In this document: piece by piece, positions 1-12,679 of the stretch
Position numbering within the stretch: the stretch's first letter is position 1
How the letters are laid out: each line of letters starts with the position of its first letter
Source of the DNA: Dryomyza anilis
Taxonomy: Eukaryota; Arthropoda; Insecta; Diptera; Dryomyzidae
Length of the DNA: 64,000 nt
Reading direction: 5' to 3'
Assembly: GCA_951804985.1 (NCBI GenBank)
Contig: OX638131.1
Coordinates: forward strand, 61,078,131-61,142,130
Position numbers and translations under genes: made by a program
Notes under the pieces: generated by a model
What the model saw: only the letters and a program-made list of their open reading frames with translations
Databases searched by the model: none
Told to the model about the DNA's origin: nothing

Positions 1-3000
1 TATATATTTATATATTTATATATTTATATATTTATATATTTATATATTTATATATTTATATATTTATATATTTATATATTTATATATTTATATATTTATA
101 TATTTATATATTTATATATTTATATATTTATATATTTATATATTTATATATTTATATATTTATATATTTATATATTTATATATTTATATATTTATATATT
201 TATATATTTATATATTTATATATTTATATATTTATATATTTATATATTTATATATTTATATATTTATATATTTATATATTTATATATTTATATATTTATA
301 TATTTATATATTTATATATTTATATATTTATATATTTATATATTTATATATTTATATATTTATATATTTATATATTTATATATTTATATATTTATATATT
401 TATATATTTATATATTTATATATTTATATATTTATATATTTATATATTTATATATTTATATATTTATATATTTATATATTTATATATTTATATATTTATA
501 TATTTATATATTTATATATTTATATATTTATATATTTATATATTTATATATTTATATATTTATATATTTATATATTTATATATTTATATATTTATATATT
601 TATATATTTATATATTTATATATTTATATATTTATATATTTATATATTTATATATTTATATATTTATATATTTATATATTTATATATTTATATATTTATA
701 TATTTATATATTTATATATTTATATATTTATATATTTATATATTTATATATTTATATATTTATATATTTATATATTTATATATTTATATATTTATATATT
801 TATATATTTATATATTTATATATTTATATATTTATATATTTATATATTTATATATTTATATATTTATATATTTATATATTTATATATTTATATATTTATA
901 TATTTATATATTTATATATTTATATATTTATATATTTATATATTTATATATTTATATATTTATATATTTATATATTTATATATTTATATATTTATATATT
1001 TATATATTTATATATTTATATATTTATATATTTATATATTTATATATTTATATATTTATATATTTATATATTTATATATTTATATATTTATATATTTATA
1101 TATTTATATATTTATATATTTATATATTTATATATTTATATATTTATATATTTATATATTTATATATTTATATATTTATATATTTATATATTTATATATT
1201 TATATATTTATATATTTATATATTTATATATTTATATATTTATATATTTATATATTTATATATTTATATATTTATATATTTATATATTTATATATTTATA
1301 TATTTATATATTTATATATTTATATATTTATATATTTATATATTTATATATTTATATATTTATATATTTATATATTTATATATTTATATATTTATATATT
1401 TATATATTTATATATTTATATATTTATATATTTATATATTTATATATTTATATATTTATATATTTATATATTTATATATTTATATATTTATATATTTATA
1501 TATTTATATATTTATATATTTATATATTTATATATTTATATATTTATATATTTATATATTTATATATTTATATATTTATATATTTATATATTTATATATT
1601 TATATATTTATATATTTATATATTTATATATTTATATATTTATATATTTATATATTTATATATTTATATATTTATATATTTATATATTTATATATTTATA
1701 TATTTATATATTTATATATTTATATATTTATATATTTATATATTTATATATTTATATATTTATATATTTATATATTTATATATTTATATATTTATATATT
1801 TATATATTTATATATTTATATATTTATATATTTATATATTTATATATTTATATATTTATATATTTATATATTTATATATTTATATATTTATATATTTATA
1901 TATTTATATATTTATATATTTATATATTTATATATTTATATATTTATATATTTATATATTTATATATTTATATATTTATATATTTATATATTTATATATT
2001 TATATATTTATATATTTATATATTTATATATTTATATATTTATATATTTATATATTTATATATTTATATATTTATATATTTATATATTTATATATTTATA
2101 TATTTATATATTTATATATTTATATATTTATATATTTATATATTTATATATTTATATATTTATATATTTATATATTTATATATTTATATATTTATATATT
2201 TATATATTTATATATTTATATATTTATATATTTATATATTTATATATTTATATATTTATATATTTATATATTTATATATTTATATATTTATATATTTATA
2301 TATTTATATATTTATATATTTATATATTTATATATTTATATATTTATATATTTATATATTTATATATTTATATATTTATATATTTATATATTTATATATT
2401 TATATATTTATATATTTATATATTTATATATTTATATATTTATATATTTATATATTTATATATTTATATATTTATATATTTATATATTTATATATTTATA
2501 TATTTATATATTTATATATTTATATATTTATATATTTATATATTTATATATTTATATATTTATATATTTATATATTTATATATTTATATATTTATATATT
2601 TATATATTTATATATTTATATATTTATATATTTATATATTTATATATTTATATATTTATATATTTATATATTTATATATTTATATATTTATATATTTATA
2701 TATTTATATATTTATATATTTATATATTTATATATTTATATATTTATATATTTATATATTTATATATTTATATATTTATATATTTATATATTTATATATT
2801 TATATATTTATATATTTATATATTTATATATTTATATATTTATATATTTATATATTTATATATTTATATATTTATATATTTATATATTTATATATTTATA
2901 TATTTATATATTTATATATTTATATATTTATATATTTATATATTTATATATTTATATATTTATATATTTATATATTTATATATTTATATATTTATATATT

Positions 3001-4234
3001 TATATATTTATATATTTATATATTTATATATTTATATATTTATATATTTATATATTTATATATTTATATATTTATATATTTATATATTTATATATTTATA
3101 TATTTATATATTTATATATTTATATATTTATATATTTATATATTTATATATTTATATATTTATATATTTATATATTTATATATTTATATATTTATATATT
3201 TATATATTTATATATTTATATATTTATATATTTATATATTTATATATTTATATATTTATATATTTATATATTTATATATTTATATATTTATATATTTATA
3301 TATTTATATATTTATATATTTATATATTTATATATTTATATATTTATATATTTATATATTTATATATTTATATATTTATATATTTATATATTTATATATT
3401 TATATATTTATATATTTATATATTTATATATTTATATATTTATATATTTATATATTTATATATTTATATATTTATATATTTATATATTTATATATTTATA
3501 TATTTATATATTTATATATTTATATATTTATATATTTATATATTTATATATTTATATATTTATATATTTATATATTTATATATTTATATATTTATATATT
3601 TATATATTTATATATTTATATATTTATATATTTATATATTTATATATTTATATATTTATATATTTATATATTTATATATTTATATATTTATATATTTATA
3701 TATTTATATATTTATATATTTATATATTTATATATTTATATATTTATATATTTATATATTTATATATTTATATATTTATATATTTATATATTTATATATT
3801 TATATATTTATATATTTATATATTTATATATTTATATATTTATATATTTATATATTTATATATTTATATATTTATATATTTATATATTTATATATTTATA
3901 TATTTATATATTTATATATTTATATATTTATATATTTATATATTTATATATTTATATATTTATATATTTATATATTTATATATTTATATATTTATATATT
4001 TATATATTTATATATTTATATATTTATATATTTATATATTTATATATTTATATATTTATATATTTATATATTTATATATTTATATATTTATATATTTATA
4101 TATTTATATATTTATATATTTATATATTTATATATTTATATATTTATATATTTATATATTTATATATTTATATATTTATATATTTATATATTTATATATT
4201 TATATATTTATATATTTATATATTTATATATTTA
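1..4234. repeat. (TATATATT)n octanucleotide satellite array
   Basis: A pure 8-bp tandem repeat (unit TATATATT, or AATATATA on the other strand) runs from the first base to about 4234, roughly 529 copies, with no substitution or length variant that I could see. It ends abruptly at TTTACCAATAAC. Each unit contains the self-complementary core TATATA, so single strands can fold anywhere along the array. The array probably continues left of the window. Nothing coding lies in it. Confidence 0.98.
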
Positions 4235-4390
4235 CCAATAACTTTTGAACCGAGCTTTCAAAAACTTGATCACATATATTTGCAAAAATTTCACTTTTTA
4301 AATAACGGGTTTGATTAAATTTAATACCAAATTAAAGATAATTTAATATCCAATAAACATTTCTCACAACATTTAAAAATTGTGTTTACT

Positions 4391-4875
4391 GGTTTGAGAG
4401 CTGCTCGGGAATGCTGCTGATATCGACATCATTGGGCAGAGCGTACAAGCTGTCAGTACAGAATTCTCCAGTTTAGAGAGGGAATTGCATCGAATGGGTC
4501 TTATGGTAAACGAGGATAAGACGAACGACCTGGAGTAAGAGTCTTGGACAATACGTCACTATTGACAACCACAACTTCGAAGATGTGAAAATGATAGGTA
4601 CTATCAGCAACAAAGAAAATAACGTCAGTCTTGTTATTAGCCTAAATATAACTCTTGCCAACACATCTTATTTTGGACTCAGTAGGCAAATGAGCCTCTC
4701 TTTCTACAGAACCCTCCTGTATGGCGCTGAGGCCGGTGCGTCCAAGAGCGACCAAGTGCAAGATAACCTGAAAAGCACTTGGAGTGCAAAACAGGCGCCA
4801 GCGCGCGCAACGCAGAAGCATAATTGCTGTAGCTGAACCCATCATGGGCTGCAATTACCAAATAAGTAAGTATTC
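4391..4875 (+). pseudogene. LINE 3' fragment (transposon-derived F52C9.6-like RT), internally deleted
   Basis: The fragment starts in the reverse-transcriptase palm region: the frame at about 4391 reads AADIDIIGQSV, a decayed form of the YADDIDIIGR box. It then runs through the HRMGLMVNEDKT and SVLVISLNITLANTSYFGLSRQ-type segments. The middle of the C-terminal domain is deleted, and the piece ends with the family's 3' end (CCCATCATGGGCTGCAAT, then CCAAATAAGTAAGTA). Frameshifts and stops make it a pseudogene. Related copies lie at 6447-7170, 45241-45890 and, as scraps, near 25055, 36430, 41440 and 44915. The clade is uncertain; proteins of this type are often labelled as F52C9.6-like transposon proteins. 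The 156 bases before it (4235-4390) show nothing. Confidence 0.8.
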
Positions 4876-5094
4876 CATTTTAGTAAACCCATTATATAGC
4901 TTGATATTAGATGAATATAACTCGGAAGTGGTAAGAGATATTTAATTTATAAAAAACGGATATATTTATATGAAGTCTTCTTTAATATAATGATCAATTG
5001 AAAAGAACCGTAAGTTATTTTTTCAGCCCCATGCACGCCTATTTGCTAAATTTTTCCCAATGTGCGTCGGTGGCTCGACAGAATAGGCAAAAAT

Positions 5095-5245
5095 TCGCTG
5101 AAGCGTTCACTACAAGCCGAAAGATCCAGCAATTTTCAACATATTTTTGAGTACATATATAACACGCACAGCTTAAAATGGTGAGAGAACTCGGCGTTAG
5201 TTCATCTAGGACTGCAACAAACTCTTATTATTATAAATACCTATT
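5095..5245 (+). repeat. tRNA-derived SINE, degraded 3' fragment
   Basis: The stretch ATATAACACGCACAGC, AATGGTGAGAGA and ACTCGG matches the 3' half of the better preserved SINE copies at 55265-55584 and 23751-24057. A decayed trace of the tRNA-like head (AGCCGAAAG) is seen near 5115. It ends in TTATTATTATAAA, like the ATT-rich tails of the other copies. Between 4876 and 5095 I see only one shared motif (4920-4945), which recurs inverted near 60487-60512. Confidence 0.6.
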
Positions 5246-5333
5246 TTTTGAGTGTAGAATCGAACCTAAAAAGGTTTCTGTATATAAATATAAAAATATT
5301 TAATTCGATCTGCAAATGAATTTAAAATCTTAC

Positions 5334-5765
5334 CATGTCTGGATCATTCCAATGTCCCGGTCCAGCATTTTGAGCAATTATATCCTGATTATTACCGTAA
5401 TAATCCATAATACTTTCAACTGACGTCCACGAATCCTGAATATCATCGAAGTTTCTCCATAAGTTACAATGATCCATAATAGCACTAAAGTTTGGCTGTA
5501 TTCCAGCATATATTTGATAAACTGGCCAGCTACATGAGTATACCATATGTTTTCCAGTAGCGTTCAATAATCTTTGAAATTTTATATAACCATCGTCCAT
5601 ATCTTGTGGAAGAGAATAGCATCCATCTAACTTAACATAATCTACATCCCATTCTGCAAAAAGTTCTGCATCCAACGGTTCATATCCAATTATTCCAGGA
5701 TAACCTGCACATGTATAGTTACCGTAGTCCTCATATATTCCAAACTTGAGTCCTCTAGAGTGTAT
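5334..5765 (-). CDS. Alpha-galactosidase / alpha-N-acetylgalactosaminidase (GH27), single internal exon
   Basis: This is a 432-base, 144-codon, phase-0 internal exon of a lysosomal or secreted glycoside hydrolase 27 enzyme, which removes terminal alpha-galactosyl or alpha-GalNAc residues. Reading on the minus strand it opens just after a polypyrimidine tract and TTTTCAG with codons for IHSRGLKFGIYEDYGNYTC and closes with GHWNDPDM before the donor GTAAGA. The nucleophile Asp lies in YVKLDGC and the acid/base Asp in FDDIQDSW. The WPVYQ, HCNLWRNFDD and AGPGHWNDPDM signatures are intact, and there is no stop or frameshift. By family layout the exon covers roughly the second third of the catalytic barrel. 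The start at 5675 suggested by a TTG is not real: the frame runs on upstream to the acceptor. I found no upstream exon in 5766-64000 and no downstream exon in 1-5333, so the flanking introns are very long or this is a stranded exon. GLA versus NAGA specificity cannot be decided from this exon. Confidence 0.95.
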
Positions 5766-6446
5766 CTGAAAACAAAAAAAAAGTTATTGTTAGTCACATG
5801 AAATATTTTGATTGTTCGCGTAGTTATGAAAATTAAAGTTGCCTCTAAATAACTTACACATATAGGTTACGTATTTGCGGTTACGTATGTACGGTTACCA
5901 TTTAAAGTGTTCCAAAAGTGCCAAGGTTTACAAATAATATGTGTACAACTTATAGTTACGCAAAACTAATTACTGTTTTTTACATATTCGGGAACATGTT
6001 ACATGCCCATCGCAGTCACATGGTCGCTTCAGCATGTTCTTGTAACACTTGTACACACTTTGGAACACTTCCACAACTCAATGTGTCCAATAATTGTGTA
6101 AAGTTGCGTTAGATCCATTTAAAAAGCAATACTAAATAAAACACGAACAAAATAAAACTTGATTCATTTGTATTAGTCTTAATGTCTGCACCACTTAAGA
6201 ACATTTTATCGAATGACAAAATGTGCAAAGTTCATACATGTTTAATGCGGGAGATCCATAAGCGAAGATGTGCGTGCATTCATTTGTCCGAACTGTCAGA
6301 TCACCGCAATCGCCGCACAAAAGTTTAAATTACTTGAAATTTTGTGCGGCAATTGCGTTCGTGCATGTACTTGCTCTTATATATTTGCATGTATTTCTAC
6401 TTTTCATCTAAATAGAGATTTTGCGAGGCTATTGTCTCTGGAGGAA
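5766..6446. other. Presumed intron sequence upstream of the GH27 exon
   Basis: AT-rich sequence without a recognisable domain. The open frame at 5918-6112 has no family resemblance and is probably chance. Directly next to the exon (5766-5790) lie the polypyrimidine tract and AG acceptor on the minus strand. A short region at 6260-6445 stays open in frame with the LINE that follows, but belongs to the target DNA. Confidence 0.5.
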
Positions 6447-7170
6447 TCGCGTCGAATGGGTCTTACGGTGAACGAGGACAAGACGAAGTACCTAGTGTCA
6501 ACAAACAAAGAGTCCCAGCGTCTTGGACAACACGTCACTATTGACAACCACAACTTCGAAGTTGTGAAGGACTTCGTATACCTAAGAACCAGCATCAACA
6601 AGGAAAACAATGTCAGCCTGGAGATTAGCCGAAGAATAACTCTTGCCAACAGGTGTTACTTTGGGCTCAGTAGGCAATTGAGGACAAAAATTACGCTCTA
6701 TAAGTCGCCCATCATGCCAGTTCTTCTCTATGGCGCTGAGGCATGGACGCTTGCCAACATCGATGAGCGAGCTTTAGGAGAGTTCGAGAGAAAGATTCTT
6801 CTGAAAATCTATGGCCCGATATGCGTTAAAAACGAGTACAGAATCAGATGGAACGACGAGCTGTATGAGCTCTACGCCGACATTGACATAGTCAGGCGCA
6901 TTCAGATCCAGCACCTACGCTGGCTTGGACATGTCGAGTGTATGGATGAAAGCGCTCCAGCAAAAAAGGTGTTCAATTCTGTACCCAGTGGTGGTCAACG
7001 TAGGAGAGGGCGTCCGAATCTCCGGTGGAGCGACCAAGTGCGAGATAACCTGACAACACTTGGAGTGCAAAACTGGCGCCAGCGCGCGCAATGCAGAAGC
7101 GACTGGCGAAGGGTGATTGCTGCGGCCGAAACCCATCATGGGTTGTAATGGCCAAATAAGTAAGTAAGTA
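6447..7170 (+). mobile_element. 5'-truncated LINE (F52C9.6-like RT C-terminus) with 16-bp target duplication
   Basis: The element codes for the C-terminal part of a LINE reverse transcriptase: RRMGLTVNEDKTKY, then ISRRITLANRCYFGLSRQL, VLLYGAEAWT, RWLGHVECMDES and RRRGRPNLRWSDQVRDNL. The frame is open to the stop at 7146-7148. The 3' end is GGTTGTAATGGCCAAATAAG followed by TAAG repeats. The 16-mer ATTGTCTCTGGAGGAA occurs immediately before (6431-6446) and immediately after (7171-7186), which fits a target-site duplication from target-primed reverse transcription. One caution: the duplicated sequence partly resembles LINE coding sequence, so the boundary could be shifted. The catalytic YADD box is missing, so the copy is dead on arrival. 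It is the least mutated member of the family here together with 45241-45890. Confidence 0.85.
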
Positions 7171-7186
7171 ATTGTCTCTGGAGGAA

Positions 7187-9181
7187 ATTATTAGAGATAT
7201 ATTTTTGACATATTTTTTTTAATTGTTGTTTGCTTTGCTTTTTTAAGTATTGTTTTCAAGGTAACTGAACTTATCACTTATCAAACGAAAAGCAGCTTCA
7301 GATAGAAGAAATTCCATATTTTTATTTTATGTATAATACTGTGGCATGCTAGTGCTGCCATTACTCAGTTCACAACTTTTACTTTTACTATTTTTGTCAT
7401 GGTGAATTTACAAAATTTTTCCATATCCACCACCTACGATATAAAAAGTTTAGATTTTCTCATGACGTTTCAATTACTTCATTTTTCTGTGAGTCGTGAA
7501 CGAATGAACATCACCTAATAAGTGTTTTGCACAATTACAGCGCTACCAATTATCAAAAAATAATGTACAGCTTTAACAAATAGTCGGCTTTTTGACAAAT
7601 CTTCCACATAAATTTATGTCAAAATTCGACTACTATCTTAAGTTGGACATTATTTTTTGATTACTGGTAATGCTGATAGTTGTTAAAAGTTAAAAAGTCA
7701 AAATTTTGACTAAACAAGTTAACAAGTTCGTTTGAGCAAAAACTATAAAAACACCACATTTGTTCGTGCTTGGAACCAAAGTGGTAAGATCGCCAAGAAA
7801 AATGTAAATTATTATTTATTTTAACGTATTTCATTTAGAAATTTGCTAAAAAGTTATCACTGTGTAAACTTTCGAGCGAAAGAATCGCATCATCTTCTCA
7901 ATAAGTAAAAAAAAAAAAATCGCAAAAAAGTTGTAAGTTTAGAAAAAAGTTTTTTTTGCGAGGATAAATTTCGCATCGGGGCATTATCTAATTCAATTAT
8001 TTGGTTGAGAAACGAGACAGAGGAGATTGTCATCAGTCGTGGTAGCAACAATTTCTTAATTCGAGACATTGATTTAATCCAGCACGTGGTCGTTGGAAAA
8101 GTACCGTGCACTCGAATTTCTTAACACCACCCATTGGTACTCAGAGTCTAGTTAACGCAGGCATAAAACGTAACAATGAACAACCATTACTGCGATAGTA
8201 TTTTTATTAGCAGCAAGATCAGTTGTTGCATAAAATCGCCACGCGTACAACCTAAATAGCAGCCATACCCATTTGCATCGAAAAACACAAGTTGTAAACA
8301 AAAAATTCCTGAACTCATAAAAAGTGTCAATGTACCAAAAAAAACATACAAAATGTAATCTTAAAACCCGAAATATGTACATATTTAAAATTAACTTAAA
8401 GTTCTGAAGAACATCAAAATTATAAAAAAGTAAGTTAGAAAATAAAAACTACAAATTAGTACATAAATGGTTAATAAAATAAATTCATACAAATTTATAT
8501 ATACAGTGAAGACAAAACAAAATCTAAAAGTCAATAGAAACAAAATCTACATAAAAAAATACAAAAAAAAAACTAAAAATAATCTAGTTTAAAATAATTT
8601 CAAAATCCTCAGTTAAAAAAAGAACATACTGGGTAATACACGAATGCATGAGTAATATATCTTTTAAAATCCACCACAGCATCACCAACTACAGCAGGAA
8701 GTAAGGCCTTGCAGCATGACGCAGTATTTAAAGTAAGTGATCATTAAATTTATTTATAGTATTTTTGCTATTCGATATTATTCATCTACATTATTACACC
8801 TAACAAAAAAATGAAACATATAAAAAAAAACTATTAGAAAAATACAAAAAAAAAGAAAGAAATAAGTATCAACAAAAATATATATAGAGATCGCATAATT
8901 GACTCCTCCACTTTGGAGAGAGCGCTAATTTTGTTACAGCGGTTGATATTTGTTCATTAAGCTTTAATTGCAATCATCACTTGCGTTGTCAACGTTAAAT
9001 CTGGTTCATTCAATCTACTTAGTTTTGTTTCATTTCATTCACTTTTTTTCTTAAAATAAAATTCATTATTTTTAATTTATGCACATTACTTTAACACTAA
9101 ACATGCAATTAATGCTAATATAATACTATTTAAATTTCTTTTGACACTAAATGAATTTCAAATAAAATTAAACACATAATA
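7187..9181. other. AT-rich sequence with no recognised gene
   Basis: About 2 kb of very AT-rich DNA. Open frames at 7890-8111 and 8152-8382 show no domain I recognise. Long A- and T-runs fill 8400-9180. The only structure seen is an inverted repeat near 7541-7688 (listed separately). The left edge of the LTR that starts by 9182 may lie further left in this block, but I cannot place it. Confidence 0.4.
7541..7688. repeat. Short imperfect inverted repeat, possible MITE remnant
   Basis: TACCAATTATCAAAAAATAA at about 7546 is mirrored by TTATTTTTTGATTACTGGTA at about 7648 on the opposite strand, with weaker pairing outside this core and a loop of about 80 bases. No clear target duplication was found. 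It could be a decayed terminal-inverted-repeat element or chance pairing of AT-rich DNA. Confidence 0.4.
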
Positions 9182-9870
9182 AAATATGATTAATTAAAAT
9201 GAATTAAATTCCAAAATTAAAATAAAACATAAATACATAAACTGAATTATATTTATATTAAACTTAATAATAATAAAAAAGAAAAATACTAGGATAAAAT
9301 ATATAAGTATTATAAAATAATCTAACTAATTATTAAATAAAAAAAAATTAAATAAAATACATTTAAACAAAAGCATTATAAAAAATAGAGAAATTAAAAT
9401 AAAATAAAATTAAATTAAAAATAAATTAATTTAAATATAAAATAATGTTTAAATTAAATTTATTAATCAGTATCTTAAAACATGATTTGCTATATTTTTC
9501 TAATTTCCTTAGTGGTAGGTTAACTTAAGGTATATTCAAGTTTTGGGATTCTTTACCAATACAACAGAGAATCATGGATTAGTATGCACATCTGTGATAT
9601 AGAAATATATTTCAATTTTGTAGTTCGAATTTAGTGAGTGCGTTTTTTTGTTGATTTTAGTATTATGTCCATTTTCAGTTTGTTTAATTAACTTAGAGTA
9701 AATATAGGCCACTCGAGGACTCTTAAATAAAGTGTACCAAGCAGAGTACTGGATAGTGAAGGATCATGAACATCCCTACGGGCTAAAAACTAGTCGTTTA
9801 TAAGGATCCACTCTAACTCTCTCGCCCAGTACATTATCAACTTCGGTTGACCTCATTGGATGGTTACATT
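9182..9870 (+). mobile_element. 5' LTR of an Osvaldo-like Ty3/gypsy element (left edge uncertain)
   Basis: The block 9182-9868 is repeated at 25503-26305 (AAATATGATTAATT through CGGTTGACCTCATTGG), which is how its LTR nature was recognised. It contains AATAAAGTGTACC as a likely polyadenylation signal at about 9728 and ends in GGTTACA, just before a primer-binding site. The true 5' TG cannot be fixed, because the second copy is truncated on the left. The two copies differ by several substitutions and an insertion of about 60 bases in the second. Confidence 0.75.
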
Positions 9871-9872
9871 TT

Positions 9873-9890
9873 TGGCCCCAACGTGGGACA
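9873..9890 (+). other. tRNA primer-binding site of the LTR element
   Basis: TGGCCCCAACGTGGGACA follows the LTR end by a few bases. It resembles the TGGCGCCCAACGTGGGGC-type sites of Osvaldo/Ulysses-group gypsy elements, where a host tRNA 3' end primes minus-strand synthesis. The identity of the tRNA was not determined. Confidence 0.7.
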
Positions 9891-10430
9891 ATGCAAAACA
9901 TTTGTCTATTTTGAATTATTTGAAAGAGTCAGTTTGTCTCTTTTCCGATTATTTTTTTTATATATTTTTTTTGCTGATTGACAATCTTTTTTGTAAGTTT
10001 CGTTTTTTAATAAATACATTATCCTTGTAGTAAATTCGATTATTTGGCGAAAGTCCGAAATTATTGACCGCTTGGCACTATTGTGTTTCTTTAACTACTA
10101 TAATTCTCATTACGTTTTGTTGCTTCGTTTAGTTAATGCGCGTTTCAATTTAAACGTTTATTTTTGGAAAACGATATAAGAGTTAGGAATCGCTAAGCTT
10201 TATTTTGTCTAAATCCAAATTGGTAAAGCAACGTGTCTTTCTAAACATATTTTAAAATTTAGCTACATTATACCAATTTTTGTTTCCATTTATCTCATGT
10301 CACAAACGAAGAAAAATTAATTTATATATCTTTAGTTACCAATATCTACCATATCATAAGAAAATTGTTTTGATAATTTTGATACATATTTTTTGATTTA
10401 TATTTTTTTTGAGTAAAAATAACTAATAAA

Positions 10431-11720
10431 ATGGCTGTAGTTCGAAGTGAAGTAAACATTCCTGCAGTTACAGGAATTACTACGGAATCTCAATGTTCCG
10501 TTTGTCAAAAAGATATGATCGAAGAATAAATATGCACTATCGCCAGATTTAATCATATTTTTTATAGAGGGTGTGTCGAAGGCTTTTTAAAAGACAATCA
10601 TGAATGTCCGAAGTGCCATACATTTTGCCACGTGTGTTATTTGGTACCCTTTAATATAAATCATAGTAAGGAAAAGAAAAAATGTTCTCATAGTAAAAGA
10701 CGAGATTCCGGAAATATTGGTCGACCAATTCGTAATTCGTCGAGAAGGTTATATCGTCACAAAATGCTTTACCAAATTATAATAATAATCGTAGATTTAA
10801 CAATAGACATTTTAATGCAAATAATTCGATACTTTGATTGATGTAAATGATTCATTTACAATGAATAGTAATAATAAAAAAAAACTGTTTCTAATGCTTT
10901 ACCTAACGCATCAGTTAATACCAATACAGCTATCGATTATTCTTTAATGTCTAATTTAATAGAACAATCTGTTCAACGACATTTTTCCTTATTAAATCTG
11001 AATAACAATAATATTAACTATAATGTTCCAAGTGTGACTAATCCACCGAATACTACAAGGGATTCGCCTTTGTCTCTATCAAGTTTTAACTCAAATCTAC
11101 ACACAAATAAAATTACAAATACAATAACTAGTTGGAATGTTCGTTTTGATGGTTCTACGGAAGGTTTAAACGTAAAGGAATTTATTTATAGAATTCAATC
11201 ATTAAGATTCATTAAATAATGACTTTTCTGTCGTATGTACAAATTTACTTGTGTTGTTAAGCGGCAAAGCTCGAGACTGGTACTGAAGGTACCATAAGCA
11301 GATACAAAGAATAGTATGGTCTGATTTTTGCGCAAATCTTCGCTATCAATACAAAGATTATAATACTAAATATGATATTCGTGAACAAATTAGAAATCGT
11401 AAACAGCAACCTAATGAAAATTTCGAAACATTTTATGACGCAATTTTTGCCATAATGGATAAACTTCCTGAAAGGATTGAAGAATCCGAATTAATGGAAA
11501 TTATTACTCGAAAATTAAAATCGGAAATTCGCCAAGAATTTCTTTATGTCCCTATCCTTTCTATTGCCCATTTGCGTAAATTATGTCAGATAAGATAAAA
11601 TCTTTTGTCTGAGGAACCTTATCGCCGTATGCCGATGCCACGAAATTCGTCAAATATTCCCGTGCGTAGAAATATCGCTGCGATTGATGAAATTATATAA
11701 GCAACCGTAAATGTTGAGTA
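10431..11720 (+). pseudogene. gag of the Osvaldo-like element, with degenerate RING-like N-terminus
   Basis: The ATG at 10431 opens a frame containing QCSVCQKDM (CxxC), NHIFYRGCVEGFL and NHECPKCH, the spacing of a RING finger in which one Cys and one His appear replaced (RFNH, FYRGC). An in-frame TAA lies at 10527. Further on come Asn-rich linkers and, from about 11130, a Retrotrans_gag-type capsid: SWNVRFDGSTEGLNVKEFIY, LLSGKARDWYW, RYQYKDYNTKY and the stretch ending ENLLSEEPYRRMP, spread over several frames with stops at 11217, about 11285 and 11596. No protease or RT follows; the element is cut off near 11720-11820 by a copia fragment. It is clearly a pseudogene. Confidence 0.75.
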
Positions 11721-11811
11721 AGGATTAGAACTTTCAGTTTTGCTCTTCAGAATAGTTCTCCTATAGTATTTAATGTTGAATTCATCAAAAAAATGTACTG
11801 TATTAATAACT

Positions 11812-12480
11812 ATTTTACTTATTGGTTTTCGACGTAGCGCAGATGAACAAAACAACTCCAGACGGATATCGATATTTTGTTACATTTATCGACGACTTCA
11901 GCAGGTATTGTGTTTTATATTTACTTAAACATAAATCCGAAGTTGCTGAACGCCTGAAGCAATATATCCGCCAAGTTCATAGTAAATTTAATAAGTATCC
12001 AAAAAACATAAGGTCTGATCGAGTAGGAGAGTATATCGGAGTTCAAATTAAATTTATTTATCAAGTTTGGGAATTTGTCAACAATTTACAACTCCTTATA
12101 CGCCACAACAAAATAGAGAAGCTGAAAGACGCAATCGCTATCTAGAGGAAATGGTACGATGTATGCTGGTAGACTCTAAGTTGCCAGAAAATTTTTGAGG
12201 AGAAGCTGTAATTACAGCAAATTATATGCAGAATCGCCTACCAAAGAGTTCATAGAATGTTATTCCTTTCGAAGTATGGGAAGAAAGTCAAGTGATGTCA
12301 CTCAGTTTGAAGTATTTGGTTCAACGGGCCACGTTCTTATACCTGCGCAATCACTGAAGAAATTAGCCAAGAAAACGGAGAAGTTAATTTTGTGTGGTAT
12401 TCGGAGCAGTCAAAAGCACTGAGATTTTTAAACAAAAACAAGAACACGGTAATAATCAGTCGTGGTTACACGATTTTGAC
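11812..12480 (+). pseudogene. Ty1/copia integrase fragment
   Basis: Frames read FDVAQMNKTTPDGYRYFVTF, FIDDFSRYCVLYLLKHKSEV, NIRSDRVGEY and, shifted, TPQQNREAERRNRYLEEMVR, LPENFWGEAV and SEQSKALRFLNKNKNTVIIS. These are the DDE core and C-terminal hallmarks of copia integrase up to the start of the RT linker. Frameshifts occur near 12075 and 12200, and stops near 12145. The downstream frame to 12703 has no RT motif. The piece belongs to a different superfamily from the gag just upstream, so the two were brought together by insertion or deletion. Confidence 0.8.
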
Positions 12481-12679
12481 GAACATTATTGAGGCCTTGG
12501 ATGAAGAAAACGTAAAGTCATGCAGTCGCAATTTCATTGGATCATCAACCAGGAGATACCAACGCAGAATTCTGTCCAAAACGATGATAATTCGTCTGAT
12601 GAAGATAAGTAGTAGGGATTCGCCGGTGCTGGCCCCACTGGGCTCCAAGGAGCACATTCTTGTTAGTGTAAATGAATTT

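Noticed and set aside
5918..6112. Exon of the alpha-galactosidase gene
   Set aside because: Wrong strand and no GH27 motif; probably chance.
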